A DNA stretch of 35,933 nt from an uncultured Duncaniella sp. (lineage in GTDB: Bacteria > Bacteroidota > Bacteroidia > Bacteroidales > Muribaculaceae), in contig CAJTRI010000008.1 of NCBI GenBank assembly GCA_910578615.1, positions 1 to 35,933 on the forward strand, written 5' to 3'. Under the pieces are notes generated by a model. That model ran no database searches. It was not told where the DNA came from and worked only from the letters and a program-made list of their open reading frames with translations. This document shows, in pieces, positions 7,871-15,804 of this stretch (position 1 is the first letter of the stretch; every line of letters starts with the position of its first letter). Both the position numbers and the translations under genes were made by a program.

Positions 7871-8488
7871 TTACTTGCTTTCGCCTACCTTGTTGTAGCG
7901 TGCGTTGAGTCCTTTGATGACATCGGAAGTTATGTCAAGAGCGGGGTTGAAATATACGCCGGCGTTCTTGTAGAGGATTGCATCAAAGCCATGTGTCTTG
8001 TTATAGGACTTTATGAAGCTCTCAATCGAGTCGTTCAGCTGGATTTGTTGCTGGGCCAGTTCGTTGTCTGCGTTGCGACTGAGGTTTGCCAGATAGTTCT
8101 CGGCATCCTGCTGCATCTTTTGGAGTTTCTGCATGTCGGCATTATAGCTTGCTTCCGAGAGATATCCGTTGGAACGCGCCTTCTGTTCGATCGAGGATGC
8201 AAACTTCTGTATCTCCGAGCCTTTTGACTGACGGGCGTTGTCTATACGTGATACGGCGCGCATCGTGGCTTCTTGGAGATCCTTGGCAAGATTATAGTTT
8301 GCGAGCAGCGAGTCACTGTCGATATAGCGGATATTAAGTACCGTGGATGTGCTTTCGGTGTCTGAGGTTTTCTCGACAGGTGATGCGTCGGTATCAGATT
8401 TTTTCCCGTTGTTGTCCCCGCAGGCCGTCATGGTCATGGCGGCGAGGCCGAGGAGCAGCGAGGAGGTTGACATTGCTATTTTTTTCAT
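7871..8488 (-). CDS. OmpH/Skp-family periplasmic chaperone-like lipoprotein
   Basis: The 205-residue product begins with a signal peptide ending in MTAC, so Cys23 is a probable lipidation site. An acidic, Ser/Thr-rich linker (about 25-48) leads into VLNIRYIDSDSLLANYNLAKDL, the beginning of the OmpH/Skp domain, followed by a long charged coiled-coil stretch and a C-terminal strand-rich end (HGFDAILYKNAGVYFNPALDIT). Skp proteins grip unfolded outer-membrane proteins in the periplasm. Lipid anchoring differs from E. coli Skp, which is soluble, but is seen in Bacteroidetes annotations. The gene probably shares a transcript with the small membrane protein gene 57 bases upstream. Confidence 0.88.
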   Translation of the reverse strand: MKKIAMSTSSLLLGLAAMTMTACGDNNGKKSDTDASPVEKTSDTESTSTVLNIRYIDSDSLLANYNLAKDLQEATMRAVSRIDNARQSKGSEIQKFASSIEQKARSNGYLSEASYNADMQKLQKMQQDAENYLANLSRNADNELAQQQIQLNDSIESFIKSYNKTHGFDAILYKNAGVYFNPALDITSDVIKGLNARYNKVGESK

Positions 8489-8545
8489 GTCAAATGAATA
8501 GGTGAATGTGAAGGTGTATTACTCTTTTTGTTTTTAATCGTGTTT

Positions 8546-8719
8546 TTAATCTTCGTCATGATGGCATCCTATTCCCTTTTTCCTTAGAGCGGGAATATCA
8601 TGGGCATGACCTGAGGGAAAACGCCCTCCTTTGACAAACAATGCCTTGACTCCGAGCAACACCACGGCAATCCCCACAAGGAGGATGCTAAGGCCGGCGA
8701 GAATCAGTATTTTTGTCAT
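8546..8719 (-). CDS. Small single-pass membrane protein with Cys/His tail
   Basis: From the ATG at 8719 the product has 57 residues: one membrane helix (ILILAGLSILLVGIAVVLLGVKALF) and then a soluble tail with GGRFPSGH, ALRKKGIGC and a final CHHDED. I recall similar short proteins in Bacteroidales genomes annotated as hypothetical, with the same order of helix, GxFPxxH and LRxKGIxC; no function is known to me. A longer start at 8761 is rejected because a -7 promoter box for this strand lies at 8740-8747. The Cys and His residues could bind metal, which is inference. Confidence 0.75.
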   Translation of the reverse strand: MTKILILAGLSILLVGIAVVLLGVKALFVKGGRFPSGHAHDIPALRKKGIGCHHDED

Positions 8720-8739
8720 TGTCGGTGTTTTTTGTTCTG

Positions 8740-8747
8740 CAAAAGTA
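8740..8747 (-). promoter_or_regulatory. -7 box for the small membrane protein and OmpH-like genes
   Basis: CAAAAGTA on the plus strand reads TACTTTTG on the minus strand and matches TAnnTTTG. No TTTG is found at the usual distance, so this is a partial promoter. Transcription would start near 8734, leaving a 15-base leader before the ATG at 8719. Confidence 0.5.
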
Positions 8748-8885
8748 GTGATTTTGGCCATATTATTGCGCTTATCTCGATTTTATTTTATAACTTAGTG
8801 GTGCAAAAATGATTTATTTAACACTTAATTCACATTTGCGCTAAATAATACAAAAATTCCATTAACATTAAAACTTACATAACAG

Positions 8886-10346
8886 ATGGAAATTAAGGCC
8901 CTGCAACCAAAGGCGGTTTTTGAGATCTTTGACGAAATCACCCGAATCCCCCGTCCCTCAAAGAAAGAGGATAAGATACGTGCCTATATTCTTGACTTCG
9001 CCAGTAAGCACGGGATAGCCTCTAAGACCGACGAGGTGGGCAACGTTGTGCTCAGCATTCCCGCCACTCCCGGTCATGAGGATGCCCCGACTGTGATTCT
9101 TCAAGGACATATGGACATGGTGTGTGAGTCCAACGACAAGACGTTTGACTTCGAGACCCAGCCAATTCCTGCCTATGTGGACGGCGAATGGATCAAGACC
9201 CATGGAACCACACTCGGTGCAGACAACGGCATAGGCGTGGCTGCCTCTTTGGCTGTGATGACCGACAATACGTATGAGCACGGCCCTGTCGAAGCCCTGT
9301 TTACCATGGACGAGGAGACAGGCATGACCGGGGCGTTCAATCTCGGCGAAGGTATGATTTCGGGCAGCATCCTGCTTAACCTTGACTCTGAGGATGACGC
9401 CGAGGTATACGTGGGTTGTGCCGGAGGTGTCGATACACAGGCTTTCTTTGCCTACAACCGTTCGTTTGCACCAAAGGACTTCCTTTATTTCAAGATAAAC
9501 ATCGAGGGTCTCAACGGCGGTCATTCCGGCGGTGACATACATCTTGGCCGTGCAAATGCCAACAAGCTTCTGGCCCGTTTCCTTTTCAATCTCTCCAACG
9601 AGCATCAGGTGGTGGTATCGGAAATTGACGGCGGCAACCTCCGCAACGCCATCCCCCGTGCCGCACATGCCGTGATAGGTGTGCATACCTCAAAGAAAGA
9701 GGCCGTCCGCACGGCTCTCAACATATATACAGCCGAGCTTGAAAACGAATATGCAGGGCTTGAACCCGGTTTGAAGATAACCATGGAGAGTGTGGACACC
9801 CCCGACTTCGCCATCGACCAGACCACATCCACGGCTCTGATCCGTGCCGTTTACAGCGCTCCCCACGGTGTGGTTTCCATGAGCCGTGATCTTGAAAACC
9901 TCGTGGAGACATCAACCAATCTCGCATCGGTCAAGATGGCTGATGACAATACCATCGTTGTCACCACCAGCCAGCGCAGCTCGGTAGAGTCGCGTAAATG
10001 GGACATAGCCCGTCAGGTAGAGGCCCACTTCCTTCTGGCCGGAGCCAAGGTCACCCATGGCGAGGGCTATCCCGGCTGGCAGCCCAATCTTGATTCGCCC
10101 ATAATGAAGATCTCGCGTGACGCTTATAAGGAGCTTTACGGTGTGACTCCCGAGATAAAGGCCATCCATGCAGGACTTGAATGCGGTCTTTTCCTCACCA
10201 AGTATCCCCATCTCGACATGGTGTCTTTCGGCCCCACTCTGCGCGATGTCCATTCACCCTCAGAGCGTATGCATATACCCGCCGTGGAGCGCTTCTACGG
10301 CCAGTTGAAACGTATTCTCGAAAAGGTGGCCGAGATTAAGAAATAG
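8886..10346 (+). CDS. pepD: Aminoacyl-histidine dipeptidase (PepD, peptidase family M20C)
   Basis: PepD is a two-zinc dipeptidase that cleaves Xaa-His and related dipeptides in the cytoplasm. The 486-residue protein has the M20 metal and catalytic motifs: QGHMDMV (H75, D77), GADNGIG (bridging D113) and MDEETGMTG (general base E143, zinc ligand E144). The lid domain begins near residue 200 (GLNGGHSGGDIHLGR) and the C-terminal part carries IHAGLECG and a final histidine in LRDVHSPSE. There is no signal peptide. Both neighbours are separated by long intergenic stretches, so it is probably monocistronic. No consensus promoter is visible just upstream (a TAACTTAG near 8790 is only close to the -7 box). 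Confidence 0.96.
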   Translation: MEIKALQPKAVFEIFDEITRIPRPSKKEDKIRAYILDFASKHGIASKTDEVGNVVLSIPATPGHEDAPTVILQGHMDMVCESNDKTFDFETQPIPAYVDGEWIKTHGTTLGADNGIGVAASLAVMTDNTYEHGPVEALFTMDEETGMTGAFNLGEGMISGSILLNLDSEDDAEVYVGCAGGVDTQAFFAYNRSFAPKDFLYFKINIEGLNGGHSGGDIHLGRANANKLLARFLFNLSNEHQVVVSEIDGGNLRNAIPRAAHAVIGVHTSKKEAVRTALNIYTAELENEYAGLEPGLKITMESVDTPDFAIDQTTSTALIRAVYSAPHGVVSMSRDLENLVETSTNLASVKMADDNTIVVTTSQRSSVESRKWDIARQVEAHFLLAGAKVTHGEGYPGWQPNLDSPIMKISRDAYKELYGVTPEIKAIHAGLECGLFLTKYPHLDMVSFGPTLRDVHSPSERMHIPAVERFYGQLKRILEKVAEIKK

Positions 10347-10407
10347 GCTTTAAAAGCCCCCTGAAACGGCAAAAGAAACTTAAATATTTGTCATTGTGGC
10401 ATTTATT

Positions 10408-10439
10408 TTTGTTTCTTTTGCCTTTTTTTCGTACCTTTG
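10408..10439 (+). promoter_or_regulatory. Promoter of the structured leader before the muramidase gene
   Basis: TTTG (10408-10411) and TACCTTTG (10432-10439), spaced by 20 bases, match the Bacteroidetes consensus exactly. Transcription would start near 10445, some 285 bases before the next ATG. Confidence 0.8.
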
Positions 10440-10444
10440 TGGCG

Positions 10445-10729
10445 CTTATCGGTAAAACAGCCTCTTCGGAGGCACGAGACCGACGGCAATAGAGATCATC
10501 AATCACACGTTTCCGATACGTCCTCTCCCTCCAGCCGGAGAACAGTCAATGGATTTACAACCCCTCCTCCGGCCGACAGGAACTTCTGACATTATCGCGC
10601 CATATGGCTTTCAGAGGAAAGCCGGGTCGGAAGTATTTTTGAAAGGGTCGTCAGATAAAGGCCCTCCGAGTAATCCCTCTGCGCCGCGTAAGGCGTGCAA
10701 GGGAATATTGTTGAACTAAATCATTTATT
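10445..10729 (+). ncRNA. Structured RNA: long leader or independent small RNA
   Basis: This stretch behind a perfect promoter has several strong helices. (a) TCGGT/ACCGA (10449-10453, 10479-10483) enclose GCCTC-TTCG-GAGGC (10460-10473), a cUUCGg tetraloop. (b) GCCGGAG (10534-10540) pairs with CTCCGGC (10567-10573). (c) GGCTTTC-AGAG-GAAAGCC spans 10606-10623. (d) GGGTC (10645-10649) pairs with GGCCC (10660-10664). (e) CCCT/AGGG enclose GCGCC/GGCGT (10675-10703). The last helix ends about 26 bases before the start codon. It does not match RNase P, tmRNA, 6S RNA or a riboswitch that I can recall. It could be a regulatory leader of the muramidase gene or a separate RNA; no terminator separates it from the gene. 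Confidence 0.55.
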
Positions 10730-11455
10730 ATGCGATTACGTGCAGCCCTGCTGACGGCATCGGTACTTGTCTCGGCCATGATGTTTACCCATGGATCAGG
10801 CATGCTTCCACATTCATCGGAGAAACCGTTTTCCGAGATTACGATTCCAGAGGCACAAATGCTCGCTGAGCAAAATGACACAATTCCAACCCTGACTGAT
10901 GAAGACTTCCTTGAAGTGGCCGGAAGGCTCGGCGTAGAGGTGGCCGCCATCAAGGCCGTTGTCGAGATTGAGGCCGGCCGTTCACATGAAGGTTTCTCCG
11001 CTCCCGGCAAGCCTCTCATCAATTTTGACCTTACGATGTTCCGTCGCTTTGCGTCGCGCCGTGGAGTCAATCTCTCTAAATTCAGAAAATCCCACTCCGT
11101 GGTGTTCAGCTCACATCGAGGCTCACAGACACGCGCCAACAAGCGACTTGATGCCGCCCGTTCCATTCATCCTGATGCTGCGGTAGAAGGTACTTTCTGG
11201 GGTATGTTCCAGATAGGAGGTTTCAACTGGGACAAGTGCGGATGTTCGAGTCTTGACGAATTTGAGGACAGGATGAGCCGTTCCGAACGTGACCAGCTCG
11301 ACATGTTTGCCGAGTTCATAACCAAGGCCGGATTGCTCAAACATCTCAAATCAAAGAACTGGGCCGCGTTTGCACGTGGATATAACGGGCCTGCCTATGC
11401 ACGCAGGGCCTATCATACCCGCATGGCATCGGCCTATGCCAAATATTCTGATTGA
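10730..11455 (+). CDS. Exported N-acetylmuramidase-family protein
   Basis: The 241-residue product begins with a hydrophobic export signal (LRAALLTASVLVSAMMFTHGSG). From about residue 65 it resembles the N-acetylmuramidase domain first described in phage and bacterial lysins (DUF3380): AAIKAVVEIEAGRSHEGF, then KPLINFDLTMFRRF, GTFWGMFQIGGFNWDKCG, and a C-terminal WAAFARGYNGPAYA with a Tyr-rich helix. Glu in EIEAG is the likely catalytic acid by position. The usual FERH-like motif reads FDLTMF here, so activity on peptidoglycan is probable but not certain. The family hydrolyses glycan strands. It follows a long structured leader and faces the large amidase-like gene across a 27-bp inverted repeat. 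Confidence 0.82.
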   Translation: MRLRAALLTASVLVSAMMFTHGSGMLPHSSEKPFSEITIPEAQMLAEQNDTIPTLTDEDFLEVAGRLGVEVAAIKAVVEIEAGRSHEGFSAPGKPLINFDLTMFRRFASRRGVNLSKFRKSHSVVFSSHRGSQTRANKRLDAARSIHPDAAVEGTFWGMFQIGGFNWDKCGCSSLDEFEDRMSRSERDQLDMFAEFITKAGLLKHLKSKNWAAFARGYNGPAYARRAYHTRMASAYAKYSD

Positions 11456-11484
11456 GATTTCTTCGGGGCAATACCTGATTTTAT

Positions 11485-11547
11485 CTTATAAAGTCTTCCG
11501 GCGTGGTACGACAACCTTAATCGTACCACGCCGGAAGACTTTATAAG
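11485..11547. repeat. Perfect 27-bp inverted repeat between convergent genes
   Basis: The left arm at 11485-11511 and right arm at 11521-11547 are perfect reverse complements, separated by 9 bases (CAACCTTAA). It lies 30 bases after the muramidase stop and 24 bases after the end of the opposite gene. It probably stops transcription from both sides or protects 3' ends, but unlike other terminators in this window it has no run of T after either arm. Confidence 0.9.
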
Positions 11548-11570
11548 ACCGATATGTCGGAAATGTCTTG

Positions 11571-14444
11571 TCATGACCGCCGTGCCCGGCCTCTGCGGCG
11601 CGGGCGTTGTTCCGGTGTCAGTTCGGCAGGATCCCTTACAGCCGCGTTCTCGTTGTCGTTCCATGTTCCGCGCGGAGACAGTGCGTCTTCCTCATTGGCG
11701 AGGAAGGAGCCGGGGTATACTGTTATCCTTCCCGGCATATTCGATGCTGTCGGATTCGGCTTGTCAGTCAGAAAGTTGAGTATTGACTGCATCAGAGCGT
11801 CGCGTGTATCCTTCCCTGTGATGGTCTCGAACGGGAATCCTATTGCTACGGAACGATGCGTAGGGCCTGCAAAAGCGGTTCCGGCCACACTGCCGTTCTC
11901 GGTATAACGCAGTATGGGTGCTCCTTCGGCCGGATTGGCTTCGGCGAATGATTCGGGTGACTCTACTGCGTAGCAGTCTGACGAAAGTGTCTGGTTGAAG
12001 GATAGGTTGAGCCGTCCTCTGAATTGCGGATAACGAGATCTCACCTCTCTGACCTGTCCTGTGACGGTGGCCTTGGACTGCCGCCATGCTATTCCGAGAA
12101 CCTTCCGGGCGAACTCCCGGTCAGCTTGTGCGACGGATGGCATACTGTACCTGTTGTCAAAAAGGTCTGAACCTATGTAGCTGCCGCTTGCCATTATGGC
12201 TGTCCCGCACTCTGCCAGCTCGGTGAGACGTTGCTGCATCGCGGCAGTGAAAGTCTTGTAGCGTGTGGCCGATGTCCCGCCAACGAGTATCTCTTTCTGT
12301 TTGCCGAGGATGAGGTCTATTATGACAGGGGATGTCTGCGAGGATATAAACGCGTCTGCGCCAGAGGAGATAAACGGATGTCCGGCGGCACGTATCGCCT
12401 CGCCGTGGATATACACGAAGTCAAACGTATTTCCGGCTATAACCTCAGTCTCATGGGTGGCACGGCTTGCGCCGTGTCCCGGGGCATCGTTGTTGATCCA
12501 TTGCGCCTCGGGCCTGAACTCGGTTTGTTCGCCGGTGAATAGTATGTCTCTGATGTATGGCACTCCGTGGTCTTCGGCATAGTCAAAGCCTACGTGGCCG
12601 TCTCTGTATACCTCGGCAGGGCCTGAGACACGGGTGAAACCGTTTACGACCAAGACCTGTGGCGATGCGGCTCCCGATAGATCGCATAAGGCAAGCGTCT
12701 CAGACGGGAACGAACGGCCCCCGTCGTTGGCGGCCACGACTCGGTAGCTGTAAATATGGTTGTCGTTGGCCGATATGTTTAAACGAGGTTCGTCAACTAC
12801 TGCCAGTTCCGTGAACGCGCCGTCATTGATACGTTCGTATACGATGTAATATCGAGGTGTGGCGGTCGGTTCGAGAGGGTCTGGCGTCTGTGACCATGTG
12901 AGGGTATATTGTCCGTGGGAGCCGGATATTGAGAAGTCAGAGACAGGCAGGGGGGCCACTACACAGGGTGTGCCTTCGGTCTCATGCATATATCTGAGTA
13001 TGCCCTTGTATATGGCCCTGCTGACATCGAAACGGAAGTTGGGGTCAAGTCCGAGACGCATGTCTGCGAAATTCTGGTGGCTCAGAAGTTCGAGAAGCAT
13101 GGTAGGCACAGCCGGTTCGCGTGCCTCTACATAAGGCTTGTTCCGCATCTTCCGCCTTGTCCATGACGGGTCATAAAGTGCGCGTATGTCTGAGATGACC
13201 TGGTCGGTGACAATTGTGGCATAGGCTGACGCCGTGGTTTTAGGCTTCCCGTTGCCGAGGCGTCCGGCTGTCGAGACGATGGGGAGAGTGCCGATGGTGG
13301 TATAACCGTCAGAAGTGGTTCCTGCATCTGTGTGGAACGCGAAAGCAAGGTCTACGGGTATACCGAGGCCCCCTTGTGCGGGATTGGATCTGGAACCGCC
13401 TGATATATAGTTGACCCAGTTGCCACGAGACCGCAGGTCGTCGTCATAGTCATCCGTACCTCCCGACTGTGAATAGACACTTCCCGGCATTCCTGCCCAT
13501 TGGAGCCAGTAGCGTGCTCCCTCCGTGAAGCGCGGATAACCGCTGGTCTCGCACTCTTCGCCATATCCTCGGGCTATATTGCCCATGCCTCCTCCTATTC
13601 TTACGGCATCGGCACTCACCACTTTGCCGTTCTCGGAGGAGAGGTTTGATAGTTCCACCACGCGGTCTTTGCCGCGTGCGAACGGGAATGTACCGAGATA
13701 GACCCATGTACCTCCTCCCATCGTCTGATTGACCTCGAACACCTCCGTCCCTCTCATGGACGTTACGGTATAGCGGGCATCTCTGGCACTCTCAGGGAGT
13801 GACAGGTAGCTGACATAGAGCGCGTATTCCCCTGTTTCGGGAATATCGGCCGTCCAGACAGCGGTCGATGTTTTAGAAGGATTGTCTACCGTGGCCGCCA
13901 CGCGGGCCGAACCTGCACGGAACGGATTGTCACCCTGACGGAGTATTTCCTTCTTGTGTCCGAAGCCGGCTTGTGTGGCCTGCTCCCATTTCTTGGAGCC
14001 GTTTTTTTCGGAATATCCTTTCTGGGCCATTCCTCCGTCGCCGTCAACTATAATCTCGGTTTTCGAGGTGTCTCGCTCGCGCGGGGTCATGACGTATGCT
14101 CCGGCATTTTCGAGCATGGGTATAAGATATGGGATTACGAATGACTGGGGGAATAGATCCTCCACCGTCCCAAGGAGTCTGGCTCTCTGCCACATCCATC
14201 GGTTTTCCTTGGCGTCATAATACCGTCCATGGCTCTGCCACAAGGCTATGTTCTTACCGTCGAGTCCTTTCGGGGCCTCGGGTTCATCCACTCTGGTTAC
14301 GAATGAGCCGGAGGTGCGTGGCTCGGGTAACGCCACCTTGGTGGTTTTGGCGGTTTTCCGGCTTTTCTTTTTGGCCCGTCGCGGGGCCGCCGCCCCGCTG
14401 GCGATGGTGAGCAGCATGAGCAATATGGCGATTGTCTTCTTCAT
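11571..14444 (-). CDS. Large secreted amidase-like protein with golvesin-type and FN3 domains
   Basis: From the ATG at 14444 the protein has 957 residues and a clear signal peptide (MKKTIAILLMLLTIASGAAA) followed by a basic segment. Residues 65-125 resemble the start of a zinc amidase fold (IALWQSHGRYY, candidate ligand H72). A golvesin C-terminal-like beta domain (about 175-290, ending SADAVRIGGG) is inserted. The amidase-like fold resumes with AFAFHTDAG (H371) and TMLLELLSH (E452), matching the ligand and catalytic Glu positions of Amidase_3 enzymes. A fibronectin type III-like domain covers about 500-590. The rest (600-900) has an alpha/beta layout I cannot name. Bacteroidales relatives are often annotated as xanthan lyase or amidase. 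Peptidoglycan amidase action is the likeliest role. Confidence 0.8.
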   Translation of the reverse strand: MKKTIAILLMLLTIASGAAAPRRAKKKSRKTAKTTKVALPEPRTSGSFVTRVDEPEAPKGLDGKNIALWQSHGRYYDAKENRWMWQRARLLGTVEDLFPQSFVIPYLIPMLENAGAYVMTPRERDTSKTEIIVDGDGGMAQKGYSEKNGSKKWEQATQAGFGHKKEILRQGDNPFRAGSARVAATVDNPSKTSTAVWTADIPETGEYALYVSYLSLPESARDARYTVTSMRGTEVFEVNQTMGGGTWVYLGTFPFARGKDRVVELSNLSSENGKVVSADAVRIGGGMGNIARGYGEECETSGYPRFTEGARYWLQWAGMPGSVYSQSGGTDDYDDDLRSRGNWVNYISGGSRSNPAQGGLGIPVDLAFAFHTDAGTTSDGYTTIGTLPIVSTAGRLGNGKPKTTASAYATIVTDQVISDIRALYDPSWTRRKMRNKPYVEAREPAVPTMLLELLSHQNFADMRLGLDPNFRFDVSRAIYKGILRYMHETEGTPCVVAPLPVSDFSISGSHGQYTLTWSQTPDPLEPTATPRYYIVYERINDGAFTELAVVDEPRLNISANDNHIYSYRVVAANDGGRSFPSETLALCDLSGAASPQVLVVNGFTRVSGPAEVYRDGHVGFDYAEDHGVPYIRDILFTGEQTEFRPEAQWINNDAPGHGASRATHETEVIAGNTFDFVYIHGEAIRAAGHPFISSGADAFISSQTSPVIIDLILGKQKEILVGGTSATRYKTFTAAMQQRLTELAECGTAIMASGSYIGSDLFDNRYSMPSVAQADREFARKVLGIAWRQSKATVTGQVREVRSRYPQFRGRLNLSFNQTLSSDCYAVESPESFAEANPAEGAPILRYTENGSVAGTAFAGPTHRSVAIGFPFETITGKDTRDALMQSILNFLTDKPNPTASNMPGRITVYPGSFLANEEDALSPRGTWNDNENAAVRDPAELTPEQRPRRRGRARRS

Positions 14445-14516
14445 TGGGCTTGATGGATTCCGTTGATATAAAAACGCCAGCGCCTTGTATCGGGGCGCGG
14501 ACGTTAACGTTATTTT

Positions 14517-14546
14517 CAAGTAATTTTACTTGGTTATACAAAGTTA
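14517..14546 (-). promoter_or_regulatory. -7 box and 16-base palindrome upstream of the amidase-like gene
   Basis: CAAAGTTA at 14539-14546 reads TAACTTTG on the minus strand, a good -7 box; no TTTG stands at the usual distance. The palindrome CAAGTAATTTTACTTG (14517-14532) sits where transcription would start (about 14533), so it could be an operator. The longer start at 14519 is rejected because it would begin almost at this site and precede the signal peptide. Confidence 0.45.
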
Positions 14547-14640
14547 TTAATTTTTCTTCACAGGAGGGGGAAATAAGAGGGAAATTTCGTATCTTAGCGG
14601 TCTGAAACCTATATCAAAATTTATCATACTGCTAAAATAT

Positions 14641-15723
14641 ATGGCCTCACATCGTTATTGTGTCATCATGTGTGGAGGAGTGGGAAGCCGGTTCTGGCCC
14701 TATTCCCGGGAAGACCGTCCCAAACAGTTTATTGATTTTTTCGGCACAGGTCGTTCGTTGCTCCAGATGTCTTATGACCGTATTCTTCCGATAGTACCCA
14801 AGGAGAACATAGTGGTGGTGACCAATGCAAGATATGCCGGACTTATACGCGAGCAGTTGCCGGATATAGACGAGCGCAATATATTGCTCGAACCAGCCCG
14901 CCGTAACACGGCTCCTTGTATAGCATGGGCCGCCTACCATATAGCGGCCATTGACCCGGAGGCCTCGATGATAGTCACTCCGAGTGACCATCTCATTACA
15001 GCCGAGAATGTGTTTCATGATTGTGTGCGCCGTGGTTTTGACTTTGTGGAGTCAGATGATGCCCTTCTCACTCTCGGCATAAAGCCGGTGAGGCCGGAGA
15101 CCGGCTATGGATATATTCAGATAGGCCGCGAGGTGGCACCGGGTATTCAGAAAGTGAAGACTTTTACGGAAAAGCCCAATCTGGATCTTGCAAAGGTCTT
15201 TGTTGACTCCGGCGAGTTTTTCTGGAATGCCGGTATCTTCCTGTGGAAGGCCTCCTCTATAATAGACGCCCTCCATCGTTATGACTCCGACCTGACAAGT
15301 TTGTTTGACCAAGGCCTCGGTGAGTTCGGGACAGATCGCGAGATGGATTTCATCGGTGAGAACTTTGCCGCCTGTCCTGCCAATTCCATCGACTATGCCG
15401 TCATGGAGAAGGCTGAAAATGTATATGTGGAATGTGCTGACTTCGGGTGGAACGACCTCGGTACATGGAGCGCCCTCTATGACCAGTCTCCTAAGTGTGA
15501 CGAGGACGAGAACGTGGGAGGTGAGACACCTCTGATTACTTACGAGTCTTCGGGAAACATCTTTGCCGTAAATTCCGACAAACTCGTGGTGGTTCACGGT
15601 CTTCATGATTATATCGTGGCTGACACGGGTGATGTTCTCCTTGTGTGTCCCAAGAGCGAGGAACAGCGCATAAAGCAGATGGTAAATGATGTAAAGCTAT
15701 CATTCGGCGATAAATACCTTTAA
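14641..15723 (+). CDS. manC: Mannose-1-phosphate guanylyltransferase
   Basis: The 360-residue cytoplasmic enzyme makes GDP-mannose from mannose 1-phosphate and GTP. The N-terminal nucleotide-binding signature is complete (CGGVGSRFWPYSREDRPKQF at about 11-30), followed by EPARRNTAPCIAWAA, the VTPSDHLI metal site and the sugar-binding FTEKPN motif near 177. A short left-handed helix-type C terminus follows (GNIFAVNSDKLVVVHGLHDYIV). It lacks the fused phosphomannose isomerase domain of longer ManC proteins. GDP-mannose feeds GDP-fucose synthesis, whose last enzyme (Fcl) is encoded at 25184-26125; the intermediate gmd is not in the window. No strong promoter is seen upstream (TATCTTAG near 14590 is a partial match). 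Confidence 0.94.
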   Translation: MASHRYCVIMCGGVGSRFWPYSREDRPKQFIDFFGTGRSLLQMSYDRILPIVPKENIVVVTNARYAGLIREQLPDIDERNILLEPARRNTAPCIAWAAYHIAAIDPEASMIVTPSDHLITAENVFHDCVRRGFDFVESDDALLTLGIKPVRPETGYGYIQIGREVAPGIQKVKTFTEKPNLDLAKVFVDSGEFFWNAGIFLWKASSIIDALHRYDSDLTSLFDQGLGEFGTDREMDFIGENFAACPANSIDYAVMEKAENVYVECADFGWNDLGTWSALYDQSPKCDEDENVGGETPLITYESSGNIFAVNSDKLVVVHGLHDYIVADTGDVLLVCPKSEEQRIKQMVNDVKLSFGDKYL

Positions 15724-15730
15724 TGTATGA

Positions 15731-15768
15731 ATGCGCCCGGAACACAGCGCATACGCTTCCGGGCGCAT
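15731..15768 (+). terminator. Hairpin between manC and rel
   Basis: ATGCGCCCGGAA (15731-15742) and TTCCGGGCGCAT (15757-15768) form a perfect 12-bp stem with a 14-base loop. The following bases (GATCATTTTCTC) are moderately T-rich, so it may be a weak terminator or attenuating hairpin; rel begins 37 bases later. Confidence 0.65.
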
Positions 15769-15804
15769 GATCATTTTCTCTAATCACCATAAAGATACAC
15801 GGCA

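Noticed and set aside
7820..8227. 135-codon plus-strand frame opposite the OmpH-like gene
   Set aside because: It starts in the terminator hairpin of the opposite gene and resembles nothing; the minus-strand frame has a lipoprotein signal and a clear family.
10560..10640. RNase P-like wording (GAGGAAAGCCGGG) in the structured leader
   Set aside because: The rest of the conserved RNase P order, including the 3' complement, is missing and the segment is explained by a simple local hairpin.
11485..11547. Inverted repeat as an insertion-sequence end or attachment site
   Set aside because: No transposase, integrase or target duplication is near, and its place between convergent stops fits a transcription end better.
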